Origin: an uncultured Alistipes sp.
GTDB taxonomy: Bacteria > Bacteroidota > Bacteroidia > Bacteroidales > UBA932
Length of the DNA stretch: 64,000 bases
Assembly: GCA_902388455.1 (NCBI GenBank)
Contig: CABMPD010000014.1
Coordinates: forward strand, 1 to 64,000
Direction: 5' to 3'
Positions 1 to 8,671 of the stretch are shown here, in pieces. The first letter of the stretch is position 1; every line of letters begins with the position of its first letter. A model generated the notes under the pieces. The model saw nothing but the letters and a program-made list of their open reading frames with translations, was not told the DNA's origin and did not search any database. Position numbers and translations under genes: made by a program.

Positions 1-2671
1 GGCTCATGTAGGCGGCATAGACACCCGTCGGAATCCAGCGTTCCCCGAAATTGAAATCAAGGTCTTCAAAAGCGATGCGCGGCGGTTCGGCATCTTTCAG
101 AGCCTCCAACGCCTGCTTCACCTCCGGCATACGTTCACTTTCGGGGTTTTCGCCCATCCAAGCCTCTATGCGTTCCGCTTTCTCTATCACGTTTCCGGCA
201 ATAAAGCGGTCCTTAATCTCGTAACCGGTTACGAGCGGATTGTAATAGATGCGCCCTTGCAGGGCTGTGAGCAAATCCTCCGCCGTACTGTCGGTTATCT
301 CCCGCATATAGTCGAGATCGACAGTGCCGAACTTGTTGAGCGACGCGGACAGTGCTTCTTCGGGTGAGCCGACGTTGGCATGGCTCTCCACGGAGAAGGA
401 AACGGGACGCTCGAAGATGTCCGCCTTGACAAACTTCCCGTTCTCCGCCCGTTCCAGCGAAAGGATGTCACGCCCGCCCGCGTCCATCATCACTAACTTC
501 ACGTTCTGCTTGGCGTTGAGGTTGCCGTAGCGCATGACAAACTCATCGTAACAGGTGTTTAGATGCTCTCGCCACGGGACATTTGCTTCATGCAGGTTCG
601 ATTCATAGCGGTACAGCCGCTCGTAGGCGTCACGGAGTAAAACATACTGTAACGCCTTCTCCTTCTGGTAGCCTTTCAGGTCGAGCGGCTGGAATGTCGC
701 CCCGTATGGCGTGATGTCCTTCAGGTAGCCGATGTTATGACGCCCCCTGTCAGCCACCAGCGACCCTTCGCGCAGGTGCATCTCCGGCGTGCGGTGGTAG
801 GCACGCGGCGAAAGGTCCACGACTTCTTCCTTCGGCTTCTCCGCTTCGATGTCGGGGAAAAGGGAGGTCGCCACCGCTTCCGGTGGGGTATCTGTAACGG
901 CAGGTGCGGTGACTGCTTCCGGCTGTGTTTCCTCCTGCCGTGGTTGCTCACGGGGAGTGTCCGGCACGGCTTTCACTTCCATCTTTTCCGCCGCCGCTTG
1001 TTTCTCGTTATGCTGCCTTGCCAGTTCCCGAAGTTCCTTCCTGCGTTCCGGCGTCAAATCCATCATCATCTCGTAGAAGCCGTTGATGGGAGGATTGGTA
1101 TCCCAGTCCAACGTGGCATAGATGTCGTCCGGGTCGGCAGGCTTGGCGGTGTTCTCCGCTTTCACCTCCTTATTCTCCATTGCGGGTTTTGCAGTTGGAG
1201 CTGTCGGTGTAACCGTGACTTTCGGTTTGGGCGGAGTGGACTTTGCCGTAACTGCCTTTTTCACCGTCTTTTTCTTTTTGGAGGTTTTCGGTTGGCTGAC
1301 CTCTTCCGTCATCCCCCAGAGGTCAAGCAGGGTGAGCTGCACGCCTGCGGAATATTGCGGGCGCGGTTCTATCTCCGGCTTTTCATCTGCGGGTTGCGGC
1401 TTTTCTGTCGGAGTTTCCACCGTCTGCGCCGAGGATACTGTTTCCAATTTTATGGCAGGACGCTCTACTTTATTTTGAACGGCAACTTTTTCTTCCGTTC
1501 CTGCCTGCCGGATTGAACCCGAATACAAGCGCATGGCAAGCCTGTAATGGAAATCCTCGTCGAGCATACGGCGCAAATCCCCGGCGATGCCTGCTGCCTT
1601 GCCCTCGTGCAGATAAACCATAGCGGGCTTCCCGTAGGGGTCTGTGTCAAGTTTCGCCATCGTATGCACGATGCGTTCCGGGTGGTGGGTGAAATAGGCG
1701 TTGTCGGTCAGGGCGGTTTTCGTGTCCGTCTGTATCACGGTCATCAGCCGCTCGTCCTGCGACATTTCCTTCTTGCTGAGGTTCTTTTGCAGGACAATCA
1801 GGTCACTGCCCACCTCCGTGCCCGCGTTGTCCGTGAACAGGTTGTTGGGCAGGCGTATCGCGGATACCAGATTGGCCTGACTGAACAGCTCGTTACGCAC
1901 GGAGGTCTTGGTGCTATTCAATACCCCTTGCGAGGTGATGAACGCCACGATACCGCCGTCACGCACGGCATCCAGTCCTTTGAGAAAGAAATAGTTGTGG
2001 ATGGTTTTCTGGGCGGAGCGTCTGCCGAAAGAGTCGCTCCGCTGAAACTCCGCGTCGAACACGGCAATGTCACCGAACGGAATGTTGGACACCGCCAAGT
2101 CGAAATAATTGTTGAACGGTCTTTCGATTTTCTCAAAACCGCAGGTGCGCATTTTCTGGTCGGGATAGAGATGCCTCAAGATTGTACCCGTGAGCAGATC
2201 CTTCTCGAAAGCCATCACATCCGCATTGGGGCTGTGCCGCAGCATGGAATCCACGAACACGCCGACACCTGCCGACGGTTCGAGCATACGGGCGGGGCGG
2301 ACGCTGTAATCTGCCAGCACGTCCGCGATGGTGTCGGTTATCTCTTTGGGGGTGTAGAAAGCGGTCAGCACGGACGCTTTCAGCGAATCCACAAACCGCT
2401 TGTACTCTGTTTCGTCCTTGCTGTTCTCACGGATAAGCCTGTGCAGCTCCACCGTCGGGGCGAACAGTTCGAGGTCGGATTTCGCCCACCGGACGGCATC
2501 CGTCAGTTCCTTTGCAGGGTTGAGGATACATTTCAGACCGCCGAAACCGCAGTACCTTTGAAGTATGGCACGCTCTTCGGTTGTCGCTGTCCTATTTTCC
2601 CTGTCAAGGATGAATGCCGTCCGTATCGCCTCGATGTTGTCCCGCAGTTTCTGTTTGCGGTTAAACGCCAT
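1..2671 (-). CDS. ICE N-6 DNA methylase / SNF2-type helicase protein (3' end off window)
   Basis: This is the first 890 codons of a very long conjugative-element protein, read on the minus strand from ATG at 2671 and still open at base 1. The N-terminal part has the features of an N-6 adenine DNA methylase: an FGG motif near residue 49, the SAM-binding motif EPSAGVG near residue 140, and SNIPFGD in place of the usual NPPY catalytic motif. In related Bacteroides elements such proteins are about 1900 residues with a C-terminal SNF2-like helicase and are thought to protect or process the transferred DNA. The helicase part is outside the window. The start overlaps the stop of the DUF1896 gene by 11 bases, which fits one operon. 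The family is clear; the biochemical role is inferred. Confidence 0.8.
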   Translation of the reverse strand, partial: MAFNRKQKLRDNIEAIRTAFILDRENRTATTEERAILQRYCGFGGLKCILNPAKELTDAVRWAKSDLELFAPTVELHRLIRENSKDETEYKRFVDSLKASVLTAFYTPKEITDTIADVLADYSVRPARMLEPSAGVGVFVDSMLRHSPNADVMAFEKDLLTGTILRHLYPDQKMRTCGFEKIERPFNNYFDLAVSNIPFGDIAVFDAEFQRSDSFGRRSAQKTIHNYFFLKGLDAVRDGGIVAFITSQGVLNSTKTSVRNELFSQANLVSAIRLPNNLFTDNAGTEVGSDLIVLQKNLSKKEMSQDERLMTVIQTDTKTALTDNAYFTHHPERIVHTMAKLDTDPYGKPAMVYLHEGKAAGIAGDLRRMLDEDFHYRLAMRLYSGSIRQAGTEEKVAVQNKVERPAIKLETVSSAQTVETPTEKPQPADEKPEIEPRPQYSAGVQLTLLDLWGMTEEVSQPKTSKKKKTVKKAVTAKSTPPKPKVTVTPTAPTAKPAMENKEVKAENTAKPADPDDIYATLDWDTNPPINGFYEMMMDLTPERRKELRELARQHNEKQAAAEKMEVKAVPDTPREQPRQEETQPEAVTAPAVTDTPPEAVATSLFPDIEAEKPKEEVVDLSPRAYHRTPEMHLREGSLVADRGRHNIGYLKDITPYGATFQPLDLKGYQKEKALQYVLLRDAYERLYRYESNLHEANVPWREHLNTCYDEFVMRYGNLNAKQNVKLVMMDAGGRDILSLERAENGKFVKADIFERPVSFSVESHANVGSPEEALSASLNKFGTVDLDYMREITDSTAEDLLTALQGRIYYNPLVTGYEIKDRFIAGNVIEKAERIEAWMGENPESERMPEVKQALEALKDAEPPRIAFEDLDFNFGERWIPTGVYAAYMS

Positions 2672-3113
2672 ATTCGTCTAAGTAAAGGACGGTTGCTCCC
2701 GTCAGCTCCGTGTAGAGCAGGTCGTAATCGGAAGACAGGGCGAAATTGTCATCCGAGAGGTCATAGACGGAGAACACGTTGCCGACAAGCGGCAGCAGTT
2801 TCAGGACAAAGGCTTCACGCTTCTCTTCCGGCACTTCATCGGCAAACTCGTTTTCCACGACTTCGCGGAGGATGGCGTAACGGGAATAATGCAGCCCGCG
2901 CAGCAGCGTGTCCATCGCCAGTTCCTGCGCACCATCGGCGGGATAGCCTTCAAGCCGTGCCCTCTCATACGTTTCGGCGGCACGGTCGGCCCGTTCCCGT
3001 ATGAAAGCGGTGTCGTCAGCCTGTTCAAACTTGTTCGTGCGGAGATAGTCCAGCAGGTACAGACCGTAATAGGAAAAGTCGGTCTGACCCTCGTTTTTCT
3101 TCTTGTTGTTCAT
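2661..3113 (-). CDS. DUF1896 family ICE protein
   Basis: A 150-residue acidic, helical protein of the DUF1896 family, found next to topoisomerase and methylase genes in Bacteroides conjugative elements. The recognisable part starts MNNKKKNEGQTDFSYYGLYL, so ATG at 3113 is preferred over the longer reading frame that opens at 3260 and whose extra 49 codons look unlike the family. No signal peptide or membrane segment is seen. The stop overlaps the next gene's start by 11 bases and topB lies upstream on the same strand. Its function is unknown; the context suggests a role in element maintenance or transfer. Confidence 0.75.
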   Translation of the reverse strand: MNNKKKNEGQTDFSYYGLYLLDYLRTNKFEQADDTAFIRERADRAAETYERARLEGYPADGAQELAMDTLLRGLHYSRYAILREVVENEFADEVPEEKREAFVLKLLPLVGNVFSVYDLSDDNFALSSDYDLLYTELTGATVLYLDEYGV

Positions 3114-3114
3114 T

Positions 3115-3215
3115 ACTTTGGATTTAGCGGATTGATAATTAACGGGATAATCGGTTGGAAAAAGGAAGAAAAAGGCACTCGGTATCCCTCCGAGTGCCAC
3201 CACTAAATCCAAAGT
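3115..3215. repeat. 13-bp inverted pair of the motif CTAAATCCAAAGT
   Basis: ACTTTGGATTTAG at 3115-3127 and its exact reverse complement at 3203-3215 flank the leader between topB and the DUF1896 gene. The first copy ends one base before the DUF1896 start codon when read on the minus strand. Two further exact copies sit at 5390-5402 and 8272-8284. The pair could fold as a hairpin in the leader RNA. Confidence 0.7.
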
Positions 3216-3275
3216 ATGAGTGTAATCCGGTATCGAAGAACAATTCATTACTCTGAACAAGTGGCAAAGTTAATA

Positions 3276-5363
3276 CTATTTCTTCCGTCCTGAAAATTTC
3301 TTGTCCTTTTTAGCCTCCGGGAACACAAAAGTCGTGTTATATTCCCCGTCAAAGGCGACAACAGCATCGAAACTCTTGCCCTGTTTGCTCTTGAACCCTT
3401 TGAGCAGCTTGGTATGCCCTTCGGTGAGCAGGTCTTTGATTTCATCGTCGGACAGGGTGCGTCCCGCTTTCAGCCGGAACACGGGCAGTCCGCACTCCGT
3501 GTTGTCGCAGCGTACCACCTTGCCGTAGAACCGCATCCTGCCCGTGCCACACTTGGGACACGCGCAGCCGGAGTCACGGCTGCCGAAGAGCTTGTCGCAC
3601 GAGATCAGTTCGGAGGTTATCTCACGTGTGTACGCCTCTATCTCCTTGCGGAAGGTGTCGTCGGACAGTTCCCCGCGCTCGATACGCGCCAGCTCCTTTT
3701 CCCATTCGCCCGTCATGGCAACATCGGCGATGCGCATCGTCTTGACGACGGAATTGAGGGCAAGTCCTTTTTCGGTGGGAACAAGCGACTTCTTGCAGCG
3801 TTCCATGTAACCGCGCTTGAAAAGCGTTTCGATGATGGAGGCGCGTGTGGCGGGAGTACCGATGCCACAGTCCTTCATCGCCTGCCGCAGTGCGTCGTCC
3901 TCAATTTCCTTGCCCGCCGTTTCCATTGCCGAGAGCAGGGTGGCTTCGGTATGCAGCGGCTTGGGTTTGGTCTTTCCTTCGGTAATGGACGAGCCTTTCG
4001 GTGTCAGCGTGTCGCCTTCCTGCCAGCCGGGGATGGTAATTTCCTCTTTTTCCTCGCCATAGACGGCACGCCATCCGGTTTGCTTCACGACGCTGCCTTT
4101 TACGGTAAACTCCACTCCGGCACATTCCGCCGTGACAGTGGTCACATCCTTGACGCATTTCTCAGAGAATGCCTCGACCATGCGCCCGGCAATCATCTGA
4201 TAGATGGTATTGTCCTCTTTGGAGAGGAAGAGCGGTTTCTCACCCGTGACGAGCAGGGCATGGTGGTCTGTCACCTTGCCGTCGTCCACGCTGCGGCGTG
4301 TCGGGGCGGCTTTTGCCCGCACCTTGTCTTTCCATTCGGGCTGTGTGCCGATGAAAGCGAGCAGTTTGGGAATTTCGGCAAACACGTCTTCGGGGATGTA
4401 GCGGCTTCCCGTTCTCGGATAGGTTATCAACTTCTTTTCGTAGAGTTTCTGCGCGATTTCAAGCGTCTGTTCCGCCGTGAAGCCGTGCTTGGCGTTGGCT
4501 TCTTTCTGGAGCGTGGTCAGGTCGTAGAGCAAGGGAGTTTCCTCCGTCTTCTCCTTGCGCTCGGCTTTCGTGACAGTGGCGCAACCTGCCGCCTTTACCT
4601 TATTATATAGTTCCATCGCCGGTTCTTTCTCTTTCCATTTCTCGGAGGATGAGAATTTCACGACTTCGCCGTCGCAACCGTCCGTTGCGATATGGAGCTG
4701 CCAGAATGCTTCGGACGTAAAGCGGCGGTTCTCCCAGTAGCGTTCACATACCATAGCCAACGTTGGTGTCTGCACCCGCCCCACGGAATACGTGCCGTGT
4801 CCGGCGGCGATGGATAACGCCTGTGTGCCGTTGATGCCCACGAGCCAGTCGGATTCGCTCCGCGCTTTGGCGGCGAGGTAGAGGTTGTCGTATTTGCTGC
4901 CGTCTTCGAGTTTCCGCAGTCCCTCGCGGATAGCTTTGTCGGTGAGAGAGCTGATCCACAGGCGCACGAAAGGAGTGGTGCAACCCGTATAGTGGTAGAG
5001 GTAGCGGAAGATAAGCTCTCCCTCGCGTCCGGCATCGGTCGCCACGATGATATGTTCGCTTGTGTCGAACAGTCTTTTGATGACTTTTATCTGCGACACC
5101 ACGCCGCTGTCGGGCTTGTAACCTTTCTCCGTCCTGACCTGACGGGGGACGAGCGTGAATGTGTCGGGAATAATCGGGAGGTTGTCACGGACAAATCCGC
5201 GCACGCCGTAGCCGTCGGGCATGGCAAGCTGAACGAGGTGTCCGAATGCCCATGTCACGGCATAACCGCCTCCCTCGAAATATCCTTCCTCTCTCTTTGT
5301 CGCGCCTACGATGCGGGCGATTTCACGTGCCACGGATGGCTTTTCTGCAATGATTGTCTTCAT
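3276..5363 (-). CDS. topB: DNA topoisomerase III (type IA)
   Basis: A 695-residue type IA topoisomerase. The N-terminal Toprim domain begins MKTIIAEKPSVAREIARIVG and carries DAGREGELIFR. The active-site region includes LITYPRTGSRYIPE, holding the catalytic tyrosine of the Y-P-R-T/S signature. The C-terminus has a zinc-finger-like CPKCGTGRMRF segment followed by a second cysteine pair. The enzyme passes single strands to unlink DNA. Plasmids and conjugative elements of Bacteroidota often carry their own copy beside the DUF1896 and methylase genes, as here, so this is probably the element's enzyme and not the host housekeeping copy. A copy of the CTAAATCCAAAGT motif lies 27 bases upstream of the start. 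Confidence 0.92.
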   Translation of the reverse strand: MKTIIAEKPSVAREIARIVGATKREEGYFEGGGYAVTWAFGHLVQLAMPDGYGVRGFVRDNLPIIPDTFTLVPRQVRTEKGYKPDSGVVSQIKVIKRLFDTSEHIIVATDAGREGELIFRYLYHYTGCTTPFVRLWISSLTDKAIREGLRKLEDGSKYDNLYLAAKARSESDWLVGINGTQALSIAAGHGTYSVGRVQTPTLAMVCERYWENRRFTSEAFWQLHIATDGCDGEVVKFSSSEKWKEKEPAMELYNKVKAAGCATVTKAERKEKTEETPLLYDLTTLQKEANAKHGFTAEQTLEIAQKLYEKKLITYPRTGSRYIPEDVFAEIPKLLAFIGTQPEWKDKVRAKAAPTRRSVDDGKVTDHHALLVTGEKPLFLSKEDNTIYQMIAGRMVEAFSEKCVKDVTTVTAECAGVEFTVKGSVVKQTGWRAVYGEEKEEITIPGWQEGDTLTPKGSSITEGKTKPKPLHTEATLLSAMETAGKEIEDDALRQAMKDCGIGTPATRASIIETLFKRGYMERCKKSLVPTEKGLALNSVVKTMRIADVAMTGEWEKELARIERGELSDDTFRKEIEAYTREITSELISCDKLFGSRDSGCACPKCGTGRMRFYGKVVRCDNTECGLPVFRLKAGRTLSDDEIKDLLTEGHTKLLKGFKSKQGKSFDAVVAFDGEYNTTFVFPEAKKDKKFSGRKK

Positions 5364-5389
5364 GCTGTTTTACTTTTTAATGGATTATT

Positions 5390-5402
5390 ACTTTGGATTT
5401 AG
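5390..5402 (-). repeat. CTAAATCCAAAGT motif upstream of topB
   Basis: An exact copy of the 13-base motif, read on the minus strand, between the stop of the DUF3945 gene (5419) and the topB start (5363). The spacing to the topB ATG is 26 bases. Confidence 0.7.
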
Positions 5403-5418
5403 TGGCGGACACGGGATG

Positions 5419-7020
5419 TTACATCTTCATGCCCTTGTTGTTTTTCTTCTGAGGCTTTTCCTGCTGCTTTTGCTGTTTGTCGTCTTTCGGAGCGGTCTGC
5501 CCTTTCAGCAACGGCTCTTTCAGGTTCTTGGTCGCCTCGTTGGTCTTTCCTTCGCTGTTCACCGCCACCTGTGTGCGGCTCTCGTTGGACGGGGCGACCT
5601 TCTGCGCGTTGTCGGGGTTGGTGTCGTAGCGGTACGGACGTCCCTTCTCCGGGTTGAACTTGATGTACATCGTGGCGTGGAAGCCTTGCTTGTCGGTCAC
5701 GTTCTCCAGTTTGATGGCTTTGCCTGCCGCGTAATCGGCTTTCTGCTGGTCGGTGAAGTTCACACCGCTCCATTTGCTGATGGGGCGGATGCTGCCGTCG
5801 GCGTTCGTCCACGTGTTGCGGCGTTGCTCTTTCTGTGGGGCTGCGGAGTTTTCCATACCCTGCGCCTGTCCCTGTGTGGGATTGTTCTTGGCTTCCTGCG
5901 TCTGGGCGGTACGGGGCGACCTGCCGGTTCCCGGTACGAACTCCACGCCTCGCTGCTCTACATTCACTTGGAGGGTGGTGACGAACTTCCTGCCGTCGTT
6001 ACGCTCGATGAGCTTGTCGCGCACGGGCAGCCCGGCACGCAACATATCCTGTTCCTGTTTGGTGATTTCCGTCTTTCCGATGCGCTCCGGTATGCGTACC
6101 TTGTTTGCTGGTATGTCTGTGATTTCATTCGTCTTGCGGTCTATGCTGATGAACGAGGGGATGATTTCACCCGTTTCCCTGTCCACGATGTCCACGACCC
6201 TGCCGAGGTTGCCCGTTTCGCGCAGGTTCTTACGGTCTTCGTCGGAGAACTTGTGTTCCTTGTACTCGTCGAGTTTCTGCTCCTTGCGGATGAAATGCGG
6301 CACGAGGCTGACATTGCCTTCACCGTCTTTCTTGAAGGAAAGGCGGGCATCCAGCTCGAAAGCCTCGCCGCCGAACTTGGGCGACACTTTCACCAAATCG
6401 GACTTGCCGTAGTTGAGCATCTTCTGAAGGTCGCCGGACTTTTCAAGGTCGTCACGTTTCACGCCCCATTTCTCTTCCAGCTCCTGCCAGTTGATTTTGC
6501 TCTCGTCAATGGGCTGGTAGCCCCGTCTGCCTTGCGTCTGTTGTTGCGGGCCTTCCTGATTCTGTTCCTGCTTCTTTTCCATTTCTTCCTGTTTTTGGTT
6601 TTCTTTGGGCTGCTCTTCCTGCTTTTGTTCCGTCTGCTCCGTCTTTCCGGCGGTCTGTTCTTCCTTCACCTGCTTTTCGTAGCCGGAAGTGTCCACCTTG
6701 TGGGGCGCAAGCAGTTCCTTGTTGGCTTCGGGGTCTTTCAGCAGGTCTTTCATCACCTCCATCAGTTTGTCGGCTTGGTCTGCCGCGACACGGTAGAAAC
6801 CGAAGCGGCTGGGTTCCTTGCACTGCCGGAAGAAGTTTTTGAAGAAGTTGTCCAGCACGTCGCCGTGGCGGTCGAATTGCAGGAAACTCTGCGCGTTCTC
6901 CGCTTTCGCGGGGGTGCGCTTGGGGGAACCGTCGGCATCCAGCCCGGCTACCACGCTGATCTCGCCCGTCTTCTCGTCACGGACTATCAGCACGTCCTTT
7001 TCGCTTTTTTTCTTTGCCAT
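5419..7020 (-). CDS. DUF3945/DUF4099-type ICE protein
   Basis: A 533-residue cytoplasmic protein typical of Bacteroides conjugative elements. Residues 1-110 are a globular domain (VLIVRDEKTGEISVVAGLD near the start). Residues 115-165 are a Gln/Glu-rich linker. Residues 165-350 hold the DUF4099-like part, and residues about 350-480 hold a repeat-like DUF3945 region with TGRSPRTAQ and GFHATMYIKFNP. The tail is Lys/Gln-rich. No enzymatic motif is visible. It lies between the element's HTH genes and topB, all on the same strand, and is probably an accessory mobilisation or DNA-processing factor. That role is inferred from context only. Confidence 0.7.
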   Translation of the reverse strand: MAKKKSEKDVLIVRDEKTGEISVVAGLDADGSPKRTPAKAENAQSFLQFDRHGDVLDNFFKNFFRQCKEPSRFGFYRVAADQADKLMEVMKDLLKDPEANKELLAPHKVDTSGYEKQVKEEQTAGKTEQTEQKQEEQPKENQKQEEMEKKQEQNQEGPQQQTQGRRGYQPIDESKINWQELEEKWGVKRDDLEKSGDLQKMLNYGKSDLVKVSPKFGGEAFELDARLSFKKDGEGNVSLVPHFIRKEQKLDEYKEHKFSDEDRKNLRETGNLGRVVDIVDRETGEIIPSFISIDRKTNEITDIPANKVRIPERIGKTEITKQEQDMLRAGLPVRDKLIERNDGRKFVTTLQVNVEQRGVEFVPGTGRSPRTAQTQEAKNNPTQGQAQGMENSAAPQKEQRRNTWTNADGSIRPISKWSGVNFTDQQKADYAAGKAIKLENVTDKQGFHATMYIKFNPEKGRPYRYDTNPDNAQKVAPSNESRTQVAVNSEGKTNEATKNLKEPLLKGQTAPKDDKQQKQQEKPQKKNNKGMKM

Positions 7021-7040
7021 TTGAAAAATGTTTTAATGGG

Positions 7041-7391
7041 TTATTTTTGAAAGAAATTATGGATACGAGCCTTGTAGAAGGCTATATCTTCTTTTTTGAA
7101 ATCCTTTACGTGTCCGGAAAGGAACGTCAGCACGTCCTCTTCGCTGTAATAGGTCTTTTTGCCGAGCGTCTTGTACGGCAACGCGCCGATGCTGCGGTAG
7201 CGTTGCAGGGTACGCTTGCTTATCTGGAGCAGCATACAGAGGTCTTGGTTGTCGAACATCCTGATACGCTCCATCGGGTTCGGGGCTTTGCCGGACGGCT
7301 GCAAGGACAGCAGCAGTTCGTCCTGACGGTCGAGCCGTTCCATCAGCTTCCGCATCCAGCTCTCAAAATTGTTTCGGGTAAGCAGTTCCAT
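7041..7391 (-). CDS. helix-turn-helix (MerR/excisionase-like) ICE regulator
   Basis: A 116-residue protein with a helix-turn-helix of the excisionase type: residues 45-75 read QDLCMLLQISKRTLQRYRSI, followed by a wing containing KKTYYSEEDVLTFL. Such small HTH_17 proteins occur in tandem beside integrase genes in Bacteroides elements and act as excision or transfer regulators. It is followed by the DUF3945 gene after 20 bases and preceded by another HTH gene whose stop lies 3 bases from its start codon, so the two are likely translated from one message. The exact target is not known. Confidence 0.75.
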   Translation of the reverse strand: MELLTRNNFESWMRKLMERLDRQDELLLSLQPSGKAPNPMERIRMFDNQDLCMLLQISKRTLQRYRSIGALPYKTLGKKTYYSEEDVLTFLSGHVKDFKKEDIAFYKARIHNFFQK

Positions 7392-7394
7392 ATG

Positions 7395-7754
7395 TCACGT
7401 CCTCCTTCTTTTGGGTTTGCCGCCGCCCGTGCGTAGCGTATGGTTGCGTTTCAGTTCCGTCGGTGTCGCCGCGTCTTCCATGACGGTGCAGTCCGCAAGC
7501 AGGCGGTCGATTTCAGACTGTCGGTAGCGGCATTTGCCGCGCAGCACTACATAGCCGATGCGATGCTCGTTACGCATACGCTGGAGGGTGCGGGTACTCA
7601 CATTCAACAGATGCGCCGCCTCACTGGTGGTGAGCAACCTGTCTGCGGATTTTTCCTTTCTTTCGCCGGAAACGGCACGCACGTGTGCCGCTATCTCGGC
7701 TATCTGTTCCGTCAATGCGGTGAAAGCGGAACTTTCCATCGTTATTACTTTCAT
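7395..7754 (-). CDS. helix-turn-helix ICE regulator
   Basis: A 119-residue HTH_17 protein: residues 40-70 contain LLTTSEAAHLLNVSTRTLQR and then GYVVLRGKCRYRQSEIDRLL, the usual two-part recognition helix and wing. The tail is basic (KPKRRRT). The frame is open upstream to 7802, but MKVITMESSAF at 7754 is preceded by a purine-rich GAAAGAA stretch and matches the family better. It is transcribed with the following HTH gene. A role in element excision or transfer control is inferred from the position near the integrase. Confidence 0.75.
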   Translation of the reverse strand: MKVITMESSAFTALTEQIAEIAAHVRAVSGERKEKSADRLLTTSEAAHLLNVSTRTLQRMRNEHRIGYVVLRGKCRYRQSEIDRLLADCTVMEDAATPTELKRNHTLRTGGGKPKRRRT

Positions 7755-7929
7755 ATTCAGTTCTTTCTTTTGGTTTCTGCGGCAAAATTCGGCAATAAAC
7801 AAAAGGGGCTTTAACAGCTCACTACGTGTCTCACGTAAGATTTTTATCAGAAATGGCTCCGTAACCCGGACAGACGGCGCAACATACAGCCTTTCAGCGG
7901 GAAACGATATGTGTTCACGGGGACGGCGT

Positions 7930-7937
7930 TACCTTTG
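7930..7937 (+). promoter_or_regulatory. -7 box TACCTTTG for the plus-strand HTH genes
   Basis: TACCTTTG matches the Bacteroidota -7 consensus TAnnTTTG and lies 24 bases before the ATG at 7962. The 207 bases between the divergent HTH genes (7755-7961) hold no other convincing feature. Confidence 0.5.
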
Positions 7938-7961
7938 CGGCAAACCTGAAATGTTTTGAAT

Positions 7962-8255
7962 ATGGAAATTGTATCTATCGAGAAAAAGACCTTCGAGATG
8001 ATGGTGGCATCCTTCCACGCCCTCTCGGAGAAGGTTGCAGCCCTGAGGCGCAAGAGCGACGGAGGGCGGCTGGAAAGGTGGCTCACGGGCGAGGAGGTCT
8101 GCGGGCAGTTGAGAATCAGCCCGCGCACGTTGCAGACGTTACGCGACAAGCGGCTTATCGGCTACTCGCAGATAAACCGCAGGTTCTATTACAAGCCGGA
8201 AGAAGTCAAGAGGCTGATTCCGCTTATCGGTACGCTCTATCCCGGCGGCAGATAA
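7962..8255 (+). CDS. helix-turn-helix ICE protein
   Basis: A 97-residue protein starting MEIVSIEKKTFEMM. A short N-terminal helix is followed by LTGEEVCGQLRISPRTLQTL, a typical HTH_17 recognition unit, and the wing YSQINRRFYYKPEEVKRLIP. ATG at 7962 is chosen over a TTG two codons earlier. It is divergent from the 7395-7754 gene and followed by a second HTH gene after 30 bases. Paired HTH proteins of this kind are a usual part of CTnDOT-like elements; which promoters they control cannot be read from the sequence. Confidence 0.75.
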   Translation: MEIVSIEKKTFEMMVASFHALSEKVAALRRKSDGGRLERWLTGEEVCGQLRISPRTLQTLRDKRLIGYSQINRRFYYKPEEVKRLIPLIGTLYPGGR

Positions 8256-8271
8256 TCTTATTATTAACCTA

Positions 8272-8284
8272 CTAAATCCAAAGT
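8272..8284 (+). repeat. CTAAATCCAAAGT motif upstream of HTH gene
   Basis: An exact copy of the 13-base motif that ends one base before the ATG at 8286. It sits where a ribosome-binding site would be, although it is not Shine-Dalgarno-like. Confidence 0.7.
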
Positions 8285-8285
8285 T

Positions 8286-8591
8286 ATGATGAACGAGAAC
8301 AACGATGTTTTTACACTGGAGGACGAGCCGCTTGCCACCGTGGTGCAGAATATGCGCAAAGGATCTAAATGGCTCTCCGCATTTTTGGAAAACTACCGTC
8401 CACCGCTGGACGGGGAACGTTACCTGACTGATAGGGAGGTAGCGGAGTTGCTCCGCGTGAGCCGCCGTACCTTGCAGGAATACCGCAACAACAGGGTGTT
8501 GCCCTTTATCCTTTTAGGCGGGAAGGTGCTTTACCCCGAATCGGGATTGCGTGAACTGCTGGAGGCGAATTACCGAAAGCCGATGGAATAA
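8286..8591 (+). CDS. helix-turn-helix ICE protein
   Basis: A 101-residue protein. Residues 50-75 carry LTDREVAELLRVSRRTLQEY, an HTH_17 unit, followed by VLPFILLGGKVLYPESGLREL as strand and wing. It lies 30 bases after the previous HTH gene and ends before a strong bidirectional terminator. It is probably an element regulator like its neighbours. Confidence 0.75.
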   Translation: MMNENNDVFTLEDEPLATVVQNMRKGSKWLSAFLENYRPPLDGERYLTDREVAELLRVSRRTLQEYRNNRVLPFILLGGKVLYPESGLRELLEANYRKPME

Positions 8592-8609
8592 AGGCTGCAT
8601 GAAAACAAC

Positions 8610-8652
8610 AAAAGGAAACGGACAACTCCATCGGGGCTGTCCGTTTCCTTTT
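8610..8652. terminator. bidirectional intrinsic terminator
   Basis: The arms AAAGGAAACGGACA (8611-8624) and TGTCCGTTTCCTTT (8638-8651) form a 14-bp stem with T-rich flanks on both sides. It sits between the convergent HTH gene (ends 8591) and the RhuM-like gene (ends 8672) and can serve both. Confidence 0.85.
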
Positions 8653-8671
8653 GTTTCGTCTATATGTATGT

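Noticed and set aside
1547..3004. 485-codon plus-strand open frame
   Set aside because: Antisense to the methylase/helicase and DUF1896 genes, which have recognisable motifs.
5311..7050. 579-codon plus-strand open frame
   Set aside because: Antisense to the DUF3945 protein and the topB start; hydrophobic Leu/Phe/Val-rich content typical of a shadow of a charged protein.
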